A DNA stretch of 64,000 nucleotides from JANWVO01 sp037446555 (GTDB lineage: Bacteria > Acidobacteriota > Terriglobia > Bryobacterales > Bryobacteraceae), in assembly GCA_037446555.1 (NCBI GenBank), contig JBBIIK010000003.1:1-64000 (forward strand), read 5' to 3'. Numbering within the stretch: position 1 is the first letter of the stretch; every line of letters starts with the position of its first letter. Below the pieces are notes generated by a model that was given only the letters and a program-made list of their open reading frames with translations, was not told the DNA's origin and did no database searches. Positions 1 through 6,309 of the stretch are shown piece after piece. The position numbers were made by a program, and so were the translations under genes.

Positions 1-56
1 TCCTCGAGGCTGGCGTAGAGGAACATCTCTTGTTGTTGGCGGTCTTCTCCCCTCAT
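1..56 (-). mobile_element. 5' end of an insertion-sequence transposase gene (runs off left edge)
   Basis: Read on the minus strand from an ATG at 54-56, the first 18 residues are MRGEDRQQQEMFLYASLE. This is the characteristic N-terminus of the DDE transposases of IS1182/IS4-like elements, which usually begin MRG-(D/E)-x-QQ and continue with a short aromatic stretch and an acidic residue. The rest of the gene lies outside the window. The element's terminal sequence should lie to the right of the start codon, because recognisable hydrogenase-like coding sequence begins only at about 130. The exact inverted repeat cannot be defined from one end. The family call rests on a short peptide, so the IS family name is tentative; that it is a transposase start is fairly secure. 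Confidence 0.72.
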
Positions 57-129
57 GGCGTCTCAGCAGGAATAGACGCAAAAAACAATTCCGAGGCTAC
101 TTGTTCTGGCACTTTTTCAGCGACCTGAT
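57..129. mobile_element. Probable terminal segment of the insertion sequence
   Basis: This is the untranslated end of the IS between the transposase start (56) and the point where group-4-hydrogenase homology begins (130, peptide KGTEKRFE). It is more AT-rich than its surroundings and has an in-frame TAG at 73-75 relative to the truncated gene to the right. The right boundary near 129/130 is inferred from loss of homology, not from a seen target duplication. Confidence 0.5.
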
Positions 130-1089
130 AAAGGAACGGAGAAACGGTTCGAACATTTGCCTGTCCAGCACGGTGTTTTTCTGGCGGAGAGCGTTTCCGG
201 CGACACGAGTTCCGGCCACGGGCTGGCCAATTGCCTGGCGCTCGAGCGGGCGGCGGGCGCCGAAGCGAGCCCGCATGCGCAAACGGGCCGGCTGGTGCTG
301 CTGGAGTTGGAGAGAATCTACAACCACGTAGCCGATATCGGGGCGATCGCGACCGACGTGGGCTTCGGCGTCGCCAACGCCCACGCCACACGGCTGCGCG
401 AGTTCCTGTTGCGGCTGAACGAGGAATTGGCGGGCAGCCGCCTGCTGCGGGGGCTGGTGTGCCCGGGCGGGCTGCGCCGGGCGATCGATGCGGCGTCGGT
501 GCCTCCGTTGCTGGAGAAGCTGGATACCTTTGCGCGTGAATTCGAGGACCTGGTCCGGCTGATCGAGGAGTCGGACTCTACTCTGGACCGCCTGGAAACA
601 AAGGGCACGCTGCCGCCGGAGAAGGCACGGGACCTCGGCATTGTGGGCGTGGCGGGGCGTGCCTCGGGGCAGGACCGCGACGCCCGCCGGGATCATCCGT
701 GGGGCGCTTACCTGCGGCACACGCCGCGGGTCCCAGTGTTCCCGCACGGCGACGTGCTGCACCGCATGCGGGTGCGGATCGAGGAGGTTCGCGAGTCGGT
801 TTCCCTGATCCGCGCCGCGGCTTCGGAGCTGCCGGAAGGGCCTCCGGCTGTGGCGCTGCCGCCCGCTGCGGCGGGCACGACCGCCCTGGCAGCCGTCGAG
901 GGCTGGCGCGGGGAGATTCTGCACTGGATCCGGATGGGCGAGGGCGGCCGCCTGGACCGGTGCCGGATCAAGGACCCGTCGCTGAACAACTGGCCCGCTC
1001 TTGTCGAGGCCATTCAGGGAAATATTATCCCGGATTTACCTGTGATCAACAAGAGTTTTAATCTCTCTTATTCTGGAAACGACCGGTGA
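130..1089 (+). pseudogene. Truncated Ehr-type (hydrogenase-4/3-like) large subunit lacking Ni-Fe ligands
   Basis: The protein aligns by eye with the C-terminal two thirds of HycE/HyfG-type large subunits: KGTEKRFE, an SGDTSSGH block, LELERIYNHVADIGA, and a C-terminal EGWRGEILHW...NWPALVEAIQGNIIPDLP region. At the first metal-binding site CGIC is replaced by SGDT (about 196-207). At the second, the DPCYSC motif is replaced by NLSYSG, with Ser at 1066-1068 and Gly at 1075-1077. Such proteins belong to the 'energy-converting hydrogenase related' (Ehr) class, which cannot bind the Ni-Fe centre. The N-terminal domain and start codon are missing: an IS lies immediately upstream, and the first possible start is an internal TTG at 157. 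The last 70 bp are noticeably AT-rich. The gene ends 3 bp before the next subunit gene, so they formed an operon. I infer the gene is broken. Confidence 0.78.
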
Positions 1090-1092
1090 TTT

Positions 1093-1968
1093 ATGCTGGG
1101 AATTCTGCGCCAATCCATTCGCACGGGGCTCGTCACCATCGGCGACCCGATCAACTCCTTCAGCCCGCCGCCAGCCTGGCGGGGCACGCCGCGTTTTGAA
1201 TTCGCCGCCTGGAAGGACGCGCGCCCGGCGGCGGCGGCCTGCCCCACCGGCGCGATCCGCGTTAAGGACGAAGGGGCGGTGCGAAGGGTGGCGGTCGATT
1301 ACGGGCTTTGCATTTTTTGCGGCATGTGCGCGGAGGCTTGTCCCGAAGGGGCGGTGCGGATGGAACGGGAGATGGAGCTTCCCGCCGTGTCCCGCCAGGA
1401 TCTGGTGGTGGGAGCGGCCTATGAAATTGACGGCGCAGGCGTGCAGACGCGGCTGGTGGAGGGGCCCTGGCGCGGCGGGCAGGGCTCGCAGACAGTGGAG
1501 CGCACGGGCGGCGCCTTGCGGCAAGCGGTTCACAAGCTGCTGGGCCGGAGCCTCGCCATCCGGGAGGTGGACGCGGGCTCGTGCAACGGGTGTGAAATCG
1601 AGGTCCACGCTCTGAAGAATCCGCTGTATGATCTGGAGCGGTACGGCATTCATTTTGTCGCCTCGCCGCGCCACGCCGACATGCCGCTGGTGACAGGGCC
1701 GGTGACGCGGAACATGGAGCTGGCGCTGCTGAAGACATGGCGGGCCACGCCGGACCCGAAGGTGGTGGTGACCGTGGGCGCGTGCGGGATCAGCGGCGGC
1801 ATTTTCGGGCGGAATTACGCTGTCCGAGGGGCGGTGGACGAAGTAGTTCCCGTGGACGTCTACGTCCCCGGATGCCCGCCGCGCCCGGAGAGCCTGCTGG
1901 ATGGCATCCTGCTGGCGGTGGGGCGGCTGGCGTCCGCGCGCATGGGGGCGGGGCAGACGGAGCGGTGA
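1093..1968 (+). CDS. Fused ferredoxin (HyfH/NuoI-like) and NuoB-like (HyfI/HycG) subunit of an Ehr complex
   Basis: This 291-residue protein joins two subunits that are usually separate. Residues 1-110 resemble the HycF/HyfH polyferredoxin. One complete 4Fe-4S motif is present (C73, C76, C79, C83), but only C50 (in ACPTGAI) remains of the other, so it probably holds one cluster here. Residues 150-285 are a HycG/NuoB-like domain with the cluster ligands C164, C167 (SCNGC), C231 (GACG) and C261 (PGCPP), equivalent to the proximal N2-type cluster. In the family these clusters pass electrons between the large subunit and a membrane proton/ion pump. The preceding truncated large subunit has lost its Ni ligands. 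The membrane subunits must lie left of the window, if they exist. The fusion is directly visible; the physiological reaction of Ehr complexes is unknown. Confidence 0.85.
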   Translation: MLGILRQSIRTGLVTIGDPINSFSPPPAWRGTPRFEFAAWKDARPAAAACPTGAIRVKDEGAVRRVAVDYGLCIFCGMCAEACPEGAVRMEREMELPAVSRQDLVVGAAYEIDGAGVQTRLVEGPWRGGQGSQTVERTGGALRQAVHKLLGRSLAIREVDAGSCNGCEIEVHALKNPLYDLERYGIHFVASPRHADMPLVTGPVTRNMELALLKTWRATPDPKVVVTVGACGISGGIFGRNYAVRGAVDEVVPVDVYVPGCPPRPESLLDGILLAVGRLASARMGAGQTER

Positions 1969-1979
1969 AGGAGAGGCGA

Positions 1980-2342
1980 GTGACGGACTGCTTGCGAAAA
2001 CTCAAGGCCGAGATTCTACAGGCCCTCGGACATCCGACGCGGATCGCCATTGTCGAGGAGCTGCGCCACGGCGAGCTCTCCGCCGGGCAGATCATCGAAC
2101 GGCTGAAGCTGGAGCAGGCGAACGCAAGCCAGCATCTGGCGGTCCTGCGCAGCCGCCAGGTGGTGACGCGGCGGAAAGAGGGCAACCAGGTTTTCTATTC
2201 CCTGCGGGATCCGGTTTTTGCGGAGGTGCTGGTGCTGCTGCGGCAAGCCTGCTTCAGCATCCTGAGCGACTCCCGGCAGCTGCTGCGCGAAATCCGGCGG
2301 GAAGAGGTGGAGCAGACCGCCGCGCGCAAGGCCCGGTCCTGA
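1980..2342 (+). CDS. ArsR/SmtB-family winged-helix transcriptional regulator
   Basis: A 120-residue winged helix-turn-helix protein. ILQALGHPTRIAIVEELR is the classic ArsR helix 1-2 pattern, followed by SAGQIIERL, the recognition helix around QANASQHLAVLR and a beta-wing (VVTRRKEGNQVFYSL). The usual ELCVC metal box is absent (GELSAGQI stands there), so classic metal sensing through that site is unlikely. The start is GTG at 1980, chosen for the AAGGAG at 1967-1972. A GTG at 1965 that overlaps the preceding stop is an alternative. The gene sits directly behind the Ehr subunit gene and was probably co-transcribed, which suggests it regulates that locus or the neighbouring ferrochelatase; this is inference. 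Confidence 0.85.
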   Translation: MTDCLRKLKAEILQALGHPTRIAIVEELRHGELSAGQIIERLKLEQANASQHLAVLRSRQVVTRRKEGNQVFYSLRDPVFAEVLVLLRQACFSILSDSRQLLREIRREEVEQTAARKARS

Positions 2343-2349
2343 GCGGGCG

Positions 2350-3333
2350 TCAGGCCCCGGGCATGGAGGGCGGCGGTGCGGGAGGGCGCAGCAGGGGCGC
2401 GGGGCAGCAGAGCTGGTGGCAGGGCTCGGCCCATGCGGCGCCCTGGCGGCGTTCCTCGACGAGTTCGAGGATCATGCGGATGAAGCGGGGGTGCGTGCCG
2501 GCCGTGGCGGCCCGGAACATTTTCAGATCGATTTGTTCCGCGTGGCGCGCGGCCTCATAGTCGAGATCGTAGAGGACCTCCATGTGGTCGCTGATGAAGC
2601 CGATGGGAGAGACGACGACTGCCTCCGCGCCCGAGGCGCGCGTCTCGTCGAGCGCTTCGAGGATGTCCGGCCCGAGCCACGGCTGGTGCGGCGGCCCGCT
2701 GCGGCTCTGGTAGACGAGCCGGTGGTTTGGGACGCCCGCAGCCTCCGCGACGAGCCGCGCGGTTTCCTCCAGTTGCTCCACATAGCGCGACGTGCGCGCC
2801 ATCTCGAGAGGAATCGAATGCGCCGTGAACAGCACGGGCGCGGGCCCGCAGCGTACGAGCTGCTCGCGGAGACGCTCCGCGTTGACTTCAATGAAGCCGG
2901 GGTGGTTGTGGAAGTGGCGGATCTTGTCGCATTTCGGAGCGAGGGGACCTGCGACCGCGCGGGCGCGTTCGATGTCCTCGAGATACTGGCGGCAAGCAGA
3001 ATAAGAGCTGTAGGCCGAGGTGACGAAGACGAGGGCGCGTTCGACGCCGTCCTCGGTCATGCCGCGCATGGTGTCTTCAATGAAGGGATGCCAGTTGCGG
3101 TTGCCCCAATAGATGGGGAGATCGAGGCGCGGGCGAAGGGCCTCTATCAGCGCCCGGCACTGATCGTTGATCGGGCTCCGGCCGCCGAAGTGGTGGTAGT
3201 GCTCCGCCACTTCTTCCAGCCGCGCCCGCGGGATTTTGCGGCCGCGCGTCACACGCTCGAGGAACGGCGTCACGTCTTCGGGCTTTTCGGGACCGCCGAA
3301 GCTGAGCAGGAGGAAGGCGTCGTAGTGAGGCAT
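2350..3333 (-). CDS. hemH: Ferrochelatase (probably coproporphyrin ferrochelatase type)
   Basis: A 327-residue protein of the chelatase fold that inserts Fe2+ into a porphyrin in heme synthesis. Diagnostic blocks are LLLSFGGPE at the N-terminus, the VTRGR and HFGGRSPIN loop, TAHSIP with the metal-binding His172, QSRSGPPHQPWLGPD, and SPIGFISDHMEVLYDLD with the acidic E252. The VTRGR...HFGGRSPIN region resembles the actinobacterial/firmicute enzymes acting on coproporphyrin III (CpfC) more than the proteobacterial protoporphyrin enzymes; that subclass call is inference. The C-terminal tail is proline-rich and contains CHQLCC. The tail converges on the ArsR gene with 7 bp between stops. Confidence 0.93.
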   Translation of the reverse strand: MPHYDAFLLLSFGGPEKPEDVTPFLERVTRGRKIPRARLEEVAEHYHHFGGRSPINDQCRALIEALRPRLDLPIYWGNRNWHPFIEDTMRGMTEDGVERALVFVTSAYSSYSACRQYLEDIERARAVAGPLAPKCDKIRHFHNHPGFIEVNAERLREQLVRCGPAPVLFTAHSIPLEMARTSRYVEQLEETARLVAEAAGVPNHRLVYQSRSGPPHQPWLGPDILEALDETRASGAEAVVVSPIGFISDHMEVLYDLDYEAARHAEQIDLKMFRAATAGTHPRFIRMILELVEERRQGAAWAEPCHQLCCPAPLLRPPAPPPSMPGA

Positions 3334-3401
3334 GCGCTAAACACTAGGATGCACGGGCGCGGCAAGGCGGCGCAGACCTATGGGAGAATTCGGGGATAGC
3401 G

Positions 3402-4811
3402 ATGAGAAGAAGGGACCTTGTGGGAGCGGCGCCGGCGCTGGCGCTGACGCGGCGGGCGAGAGCGGCGGGGCTGGCCGCGTATAAAGAGACGGCGCGGCGG
3501 ATCATCGACGCGGCGCTTGCCGATGATAGCGGATGGGCGAAGCTGGAATGGCTGTGCGACCGGATCGGGGCGCGGCTGTCGGGCTCAAAGGCGCTGGAGC
3601 AGGCTGTGCGGTGGGCAGCGGCGGAGATGCGCAGAGGGGGGCTGGAGAACGTGGCGACGCCGGCGGTGCAGGTGCCGGTGTGGGTGCGCGGGGAGGAGAG
3701 CGCGTGGTTGGTGGCGCCGCGGGAGGCGCGGCTGGCGATGCTGGGGCTGGGCGGAAGCGTGGGCGCGCCGGGGGAAGGGATCACGGCGGAAGCGGTGTGC
3801 GTGGAGAGCTTCGAGGAGCTGGAGAGGCTCGGAGCGGGCGCGGTGCAAGGCAAGGTGGTGGTGTACAACCAGCCGTGGCGTGGATACCGGGAGACGGTGG
3901 CGTACCGCAGCCAGGGCGCGTCGAGGGCGGCGCGGCTGGGGGCGCGTGCGGCGCTGGTGCGGAGCGTGACTCCTGCTGGATTGCGCACGCCGCACACGGG
4001 CGCGCTGAATTACGCTGCCGATGCGCCGAAGATCCCGGCGGCGGCGATCAGCGTGGAGGACGCGATGATGATTGCGCGGCTGTGCCGGAGCGGGGCGCGA
4101 GTGACGGTGAGACTGCGGATGGGCGCGAGGACTCTGGAAGACGCGGCGTCGGCGAATGTGATCGGGGAGATCGCGGGGCGGGAGCGTCCGGAAGAGATCG
4201 TGGTGATGGGCGGGCACCTGGATTCGTGGGACGTGGGGCAGGGCGCGCACGACGACGGCGCGGGCTGCGTGGCGGCGTGGCAGGCGGTGGAGCTGGTGAA
4301 GCGGCTGGGGCTGCGCCCGCGCAGGACTTTGCGCGTGTGCCTGTGGACGAACGAAGAGAACGGGCTGCGGGGCGGGCGCGCTTACCGGGAGTGGGCGGGG
4401 GAGGCGGCGCGGCGCCATGTGGCGGCGATCGAGATGGACGGAGGAGCGGAGAAGCTCCGCGGTTTTGGGTTGTCGATTCAGGGCGCGGACGAGGAAGCAA
4501 TGGCCCAGGCCATCGCCCGGCTTCAAGAGATCGCCTCGCTGATGCGCCCGCTGGGCAAAGTGGAGATCGTGCGGGGCGGCGGCGGGGCGGACATCAGCCC
4601 GCTGATGCGGGAGGGCGTGCCGGGAATCGGGCATCTGACGACGGGCGGGCGGTACTTCGAGTGGCACCACACGGAGGCGGACACGCTGGACAAAGTGGAC
4701 CGCCGCGAGTTGCAGGAGCATGTGGCCGCACTGGCCGTGCTCGGCTACATTCTGGCCGACATGGAAGAGCGGCTGGCGGAAGAGGGACATCCGACGGAAG
4801 GAAAGGCATGA
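3402..4811 (+). CDS. Secreted M28-family metallopeptidase (carboxypeptidase Q/aminopeptidase-like)
   Basis: A 469-residue zinc peptidase. The N-terminus (MRRRDLVGAAPALAL) looks like a Tat or lipoprotein-free export signal. A PA-like insert with GKVVVYNQPW lies near residues 145-230. The M28 metal ligands are visible: GGHLDSWDVGQGAHDDGAG (His, Asp), NEENG (catalytic Glu pair), IEMDGG (Asp) and WHHTEADT (His). The family cleaves amino-terminal residues or dipeptides outside the cytoplasm. Its stop overlaps the ATG of the next gene (ATGA), so the two are translationally coupled. GGGGA lies upstream of the ATG at 3402. Substrate specificity cannot be read from the sequence. Confidence 0.9.
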   Translation: MRRRDLVGAAPALALTRRARAAGLAAYKETARRIIDAALADDSGWAKLEWLCDRIGARLSGSKALEQAVRWAAAEMRRGGLENVATPAVQVPVWVRGEESAWLVAPREARLAMLGLGGSVGAPGEGITAEAVCVESFEELERLGAGAVQGKVVVYNQPWRGYRETVAYRSQGASRAARLGARAALVRSVTPAGLRTPHTGALNYAADAPKIPAAAISVEDAMMIARLCRSGARVTVRLRMGARTLEDAASANVIGEIAGRERPEEIVVMGGHLDSWDVGQGAHDDGAGCVAAWQAVELVKRLGLRPRRTLRVCLWTNEENGLRGGRAYREWAGEAARRHVAAIEMDGGAEKLRGFGLSIQGADEEAMAQAIARLQEIASLMRPLGKVEIVRGGGGADISPLMREGVPGIGHLTTGGRYFEWHHTEADTLDKVDRRELQEHVAALAVLGYILADMEERLAEEGHPTEGKA

Positions 4812-5236
4812 AACGGATTCTTGCGGTTTTGTTTTTGTGTGCCGCGGCGCTGCCGGGCGCCGACGAGGCGAAGGCGGTCGAAGAGGCCGAGCGCGGCTGG
4901 GCGCGAGGGGTGACGACGAACGACTTCGCGCTTCTTGAAAAAGTGCTGGCGCCGGACCTGGTGTACACGCACTCGAACGGGCTGGTGGACTCGCGGGGCA
5001 GCTATATCGGCAGTCTGCGCAGCGGGAAGAGCCGGTATCTGAAGGTGGAATACAGCGAACTGAAGGTCCGGCAGTTGACGCCGGACATTGCGGTGACGCA
5101 CTGCCGGACTCTGATCGTGACGCTGCAGCAGGGCAAAGAGAATCCGATGCGGCTGGCGCTGCTGCACGTGTTCAAGAAGAATGGCGGGCAGTGGCAGATG
5201 GTGGCGCACCAGAGCGCGCGACTGCCGGAGCAATAG
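4808..5236 (+). CDS. Exported DUF4440/NTF2-like protein
   Basis: A 142-residue protein starting at the ATG that overlaps the stop of the M28 peptidase gene (ATGA at 4808-4811). Residues 1-17 form a signal peptide (KRILAVLFLCAAALPGA). The rest has the SnoaL/NTF2-like pattern of DUF4440: an N-terminal helix (EAERGWARGVTTNDFALLEKVLAPDLVYTH is the signature region), then SGKSRYLKVEYSELKV and a terminal HVFKKNGGQWQMVAHQSAR strand. Proteins of this family form small cone-shaped folds; many have no known substrate. The coupling suggests joint production with the peptidase. Confidence 0.85.
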   Translation: MKRILAVLFLCAAALPGADEAKAVEEAERGWARGVTTNDFALLEKVLAPDLVYTHSNGLVDSRGSYIGSLRSGKSRYLKVEYSELKVRQLTPDIAVTHCRTLIVTLQQGKENPMRLALLHVFKKNGGQWQMVAHQSARLPEQ

Positions 5237-5237
5237 C

Positions 5238-5951
5238 TCAGCGCGGCCGCAGCTCGCGAAGCTCGATGTTGCGGAAGCGGATGTAAAGCTCGTCGCGCGT
5301 GTGCAGTTGCAGGGCGATGTGGCCGCGGAGTCCTGCGCGGCGGGCGCGGTGGTGTTCGTCGTCGAGGATGCCGGCGAAGTCGCGATTCGTGATGACGTGG
5401 CCGTTGACGGTCGAGCGGATGCGCGTGCGCTGGCAGAGGATGTGGATCTGGTTCCATCCTGAGCCCTCGTCCGCGTGCCGCCATTCCCACTTGGGGGGAG
5501 CGTGCCCGGGGCCGATGTTCCAGTCAGGAAGCATGGGGTGGATCCATCGCTTCCAGCCGCGCGTTTCGTCGTAGATCAGGCCGGTGCGCCAGGGGGCGGG
5601 CGGATGGATGTCGACTTGTGGGCCGTCGAGCCATTGCGCCTCGGTGTCCCAGCGGCTGCGAACCTGAACGCCGGAGTTGCCGGGGCTCTCCCGGAAGCTC
5701 TGGACTTCGATGCGGAGCTCGAAGTCGTCGAACTCCTGATTCGTAATCAGCCAGACGTAGTCGTGATCCGGGCGCCCGCGCGAGTCGCAAAGGATCGCCC
5801 CTTCTTCGGCCTTCCAAAAGTTCTTCGCCGCGTCTTCCGGCCGCGCCTCCACGCGCCAGCCTTTCAGCGCTTGCCCGTCGAACAGGGGCTTCCAGTCCTG
5901 CGCCTGGGTCAGACAACTGCAACAGAGAAGTGCGAGCAGGGCGAGTCTCAT
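5238..5951 (-). CDS. Exported DUF1080 (3-keto-disaccharide hydrolase-like) protein
   Basis: A 237-residue protein with a signal peptide (MRLALLALLCCSCLTQAQ). It has the DUF1080 core, a concanavalin-like lectin/glucanase jelly roll: WKPLFDGQALKGW at the start, FELRIEVQSF, GNSGVQVRS and GWNQIHILCQ. DUF1080 proteins are very abundant in Acidobacteria and Planctomycetes. Some characterised members hydrolyse 3-keto-disaccharides; activity here is inferred. It converges on the DUF4440 gene with a single base between the two stops. Confidence 0.87.
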   Translation of the reverse strand: MRLALLALLCCSCLTQAQDWKPLFDGQALKGWRVEARPEDAAKNFWKAEEGAILCDSRGRPDHDYVWLITNQEFDDFELRIEVQSFRESPGNSGVQVRSRWDTEAQWLDGPQVDIHPPAPWRTGLIYDETRGWKRWIHPMLPDWNIGPGHAPPKWEWRHADEGSGWNQIHILCQRTRIRSTVNGHVITNRDFAGILDDEHHRARRAGLRGHIALQLHTRDELYIRFRNIELRELRPR

Positions 5952-6011
5952 TTCACGCCCATGCTATCTGATGCATAGGTGGGATGGGGGGCTGGGGCTG
6001 GGCCCGCCGGC

Positions 6012-6095
6012 GAAGGGGACAGACGACACTGTGCCCGCGCGGGCTGATGGTTGAGGGCTGGGAAGCGGGGCGGGACAGATGCGTCAGTCCCCTTC
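6012..6095. repeat. Imperfect inverted repeat pair, REP/MITE-like
   Basis: The arms GAAGGGGACAGACG (6012-6025) and CGTCAGTCCCCTTC (6082-6095) are reverse complements at 13 of 14 positions. They enclose a GC-rich centre with its own CCCGCGCGGG palindrome (6033-6042). This could be a repetitive extragenic element. Copies elsewhere in the genome would be needed to prove it. Confidence 0.4.
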
Positions 6096-6186
6096 ACCTG
6101 GGGGGACGCGATTTGAGGGTTGCGCAGCGAGTCCCTGCGCTGGCGCAGGTGAATTCATTGGGGCGCGATGAGTGGGGGTTGCGGAG

Positions 6187-6212
6187 TTCCCCCGGGCTGA
6201 AGCCCGGGGGAA
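6187..6212. repeat. Perfect GC palindrome (hairpin)
   Basis: A perfect 12-bp stem (6187-6198 against 6201-6212) with almost no loop, or a 9-bp stem with a TGAA tetraloop. It is not followed by a T-run on either strand, so it is better seen as a repeat or structured element than as a terminator. Confidence 0.55.
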
Positions 6213-6249
6213 TCGGCTAGGGGAGTCTCTTGGGGAAAGCGAGAGCGAA

Positions 6250-6286
6250 GAAAGAGGGCCGGGCGCCCGATGGGGCGGCCCGGCCC
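6250..6286 (-). terminator. Rho-independent terminator of the first TonB receptor gene
   Basis: On the minus strand, about 25 bases past the receptor's stop, there is a 9-bp GC stem (6278-6286 pairing with 6256-6264). It is followed by a T-rich stretch (TCTTTCTTCGC). Confidence 0.65.
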
Positions 6287-6309
6287 GGGTGGTTTAGGGG
6301 TGGCTCCAG

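Larger units (their letters stand above)
5952..6309. other. 358-bp gene-free spacer with inverted repeats
   Basis: No credible gene is seen. The spacer contains an imperfect 14-bp inverted repeat (6012-6025 against 6082-6095, 13 of 14 matching), a near-perfect GC palindrome at 6187-6212 and the terminator at 6256-6286. The region looks like a small repeat-bearing intergenic insert. Confidence 0.6.

Noticed and set aside
157..1089. Calling the left-end gene a complete nuoD or a functional hydrogenase subunit
   Set aside because: The C-terminal ending is HycE-like, not the NuoD GDVDR ending, the ligands are missing, and no true start exists.
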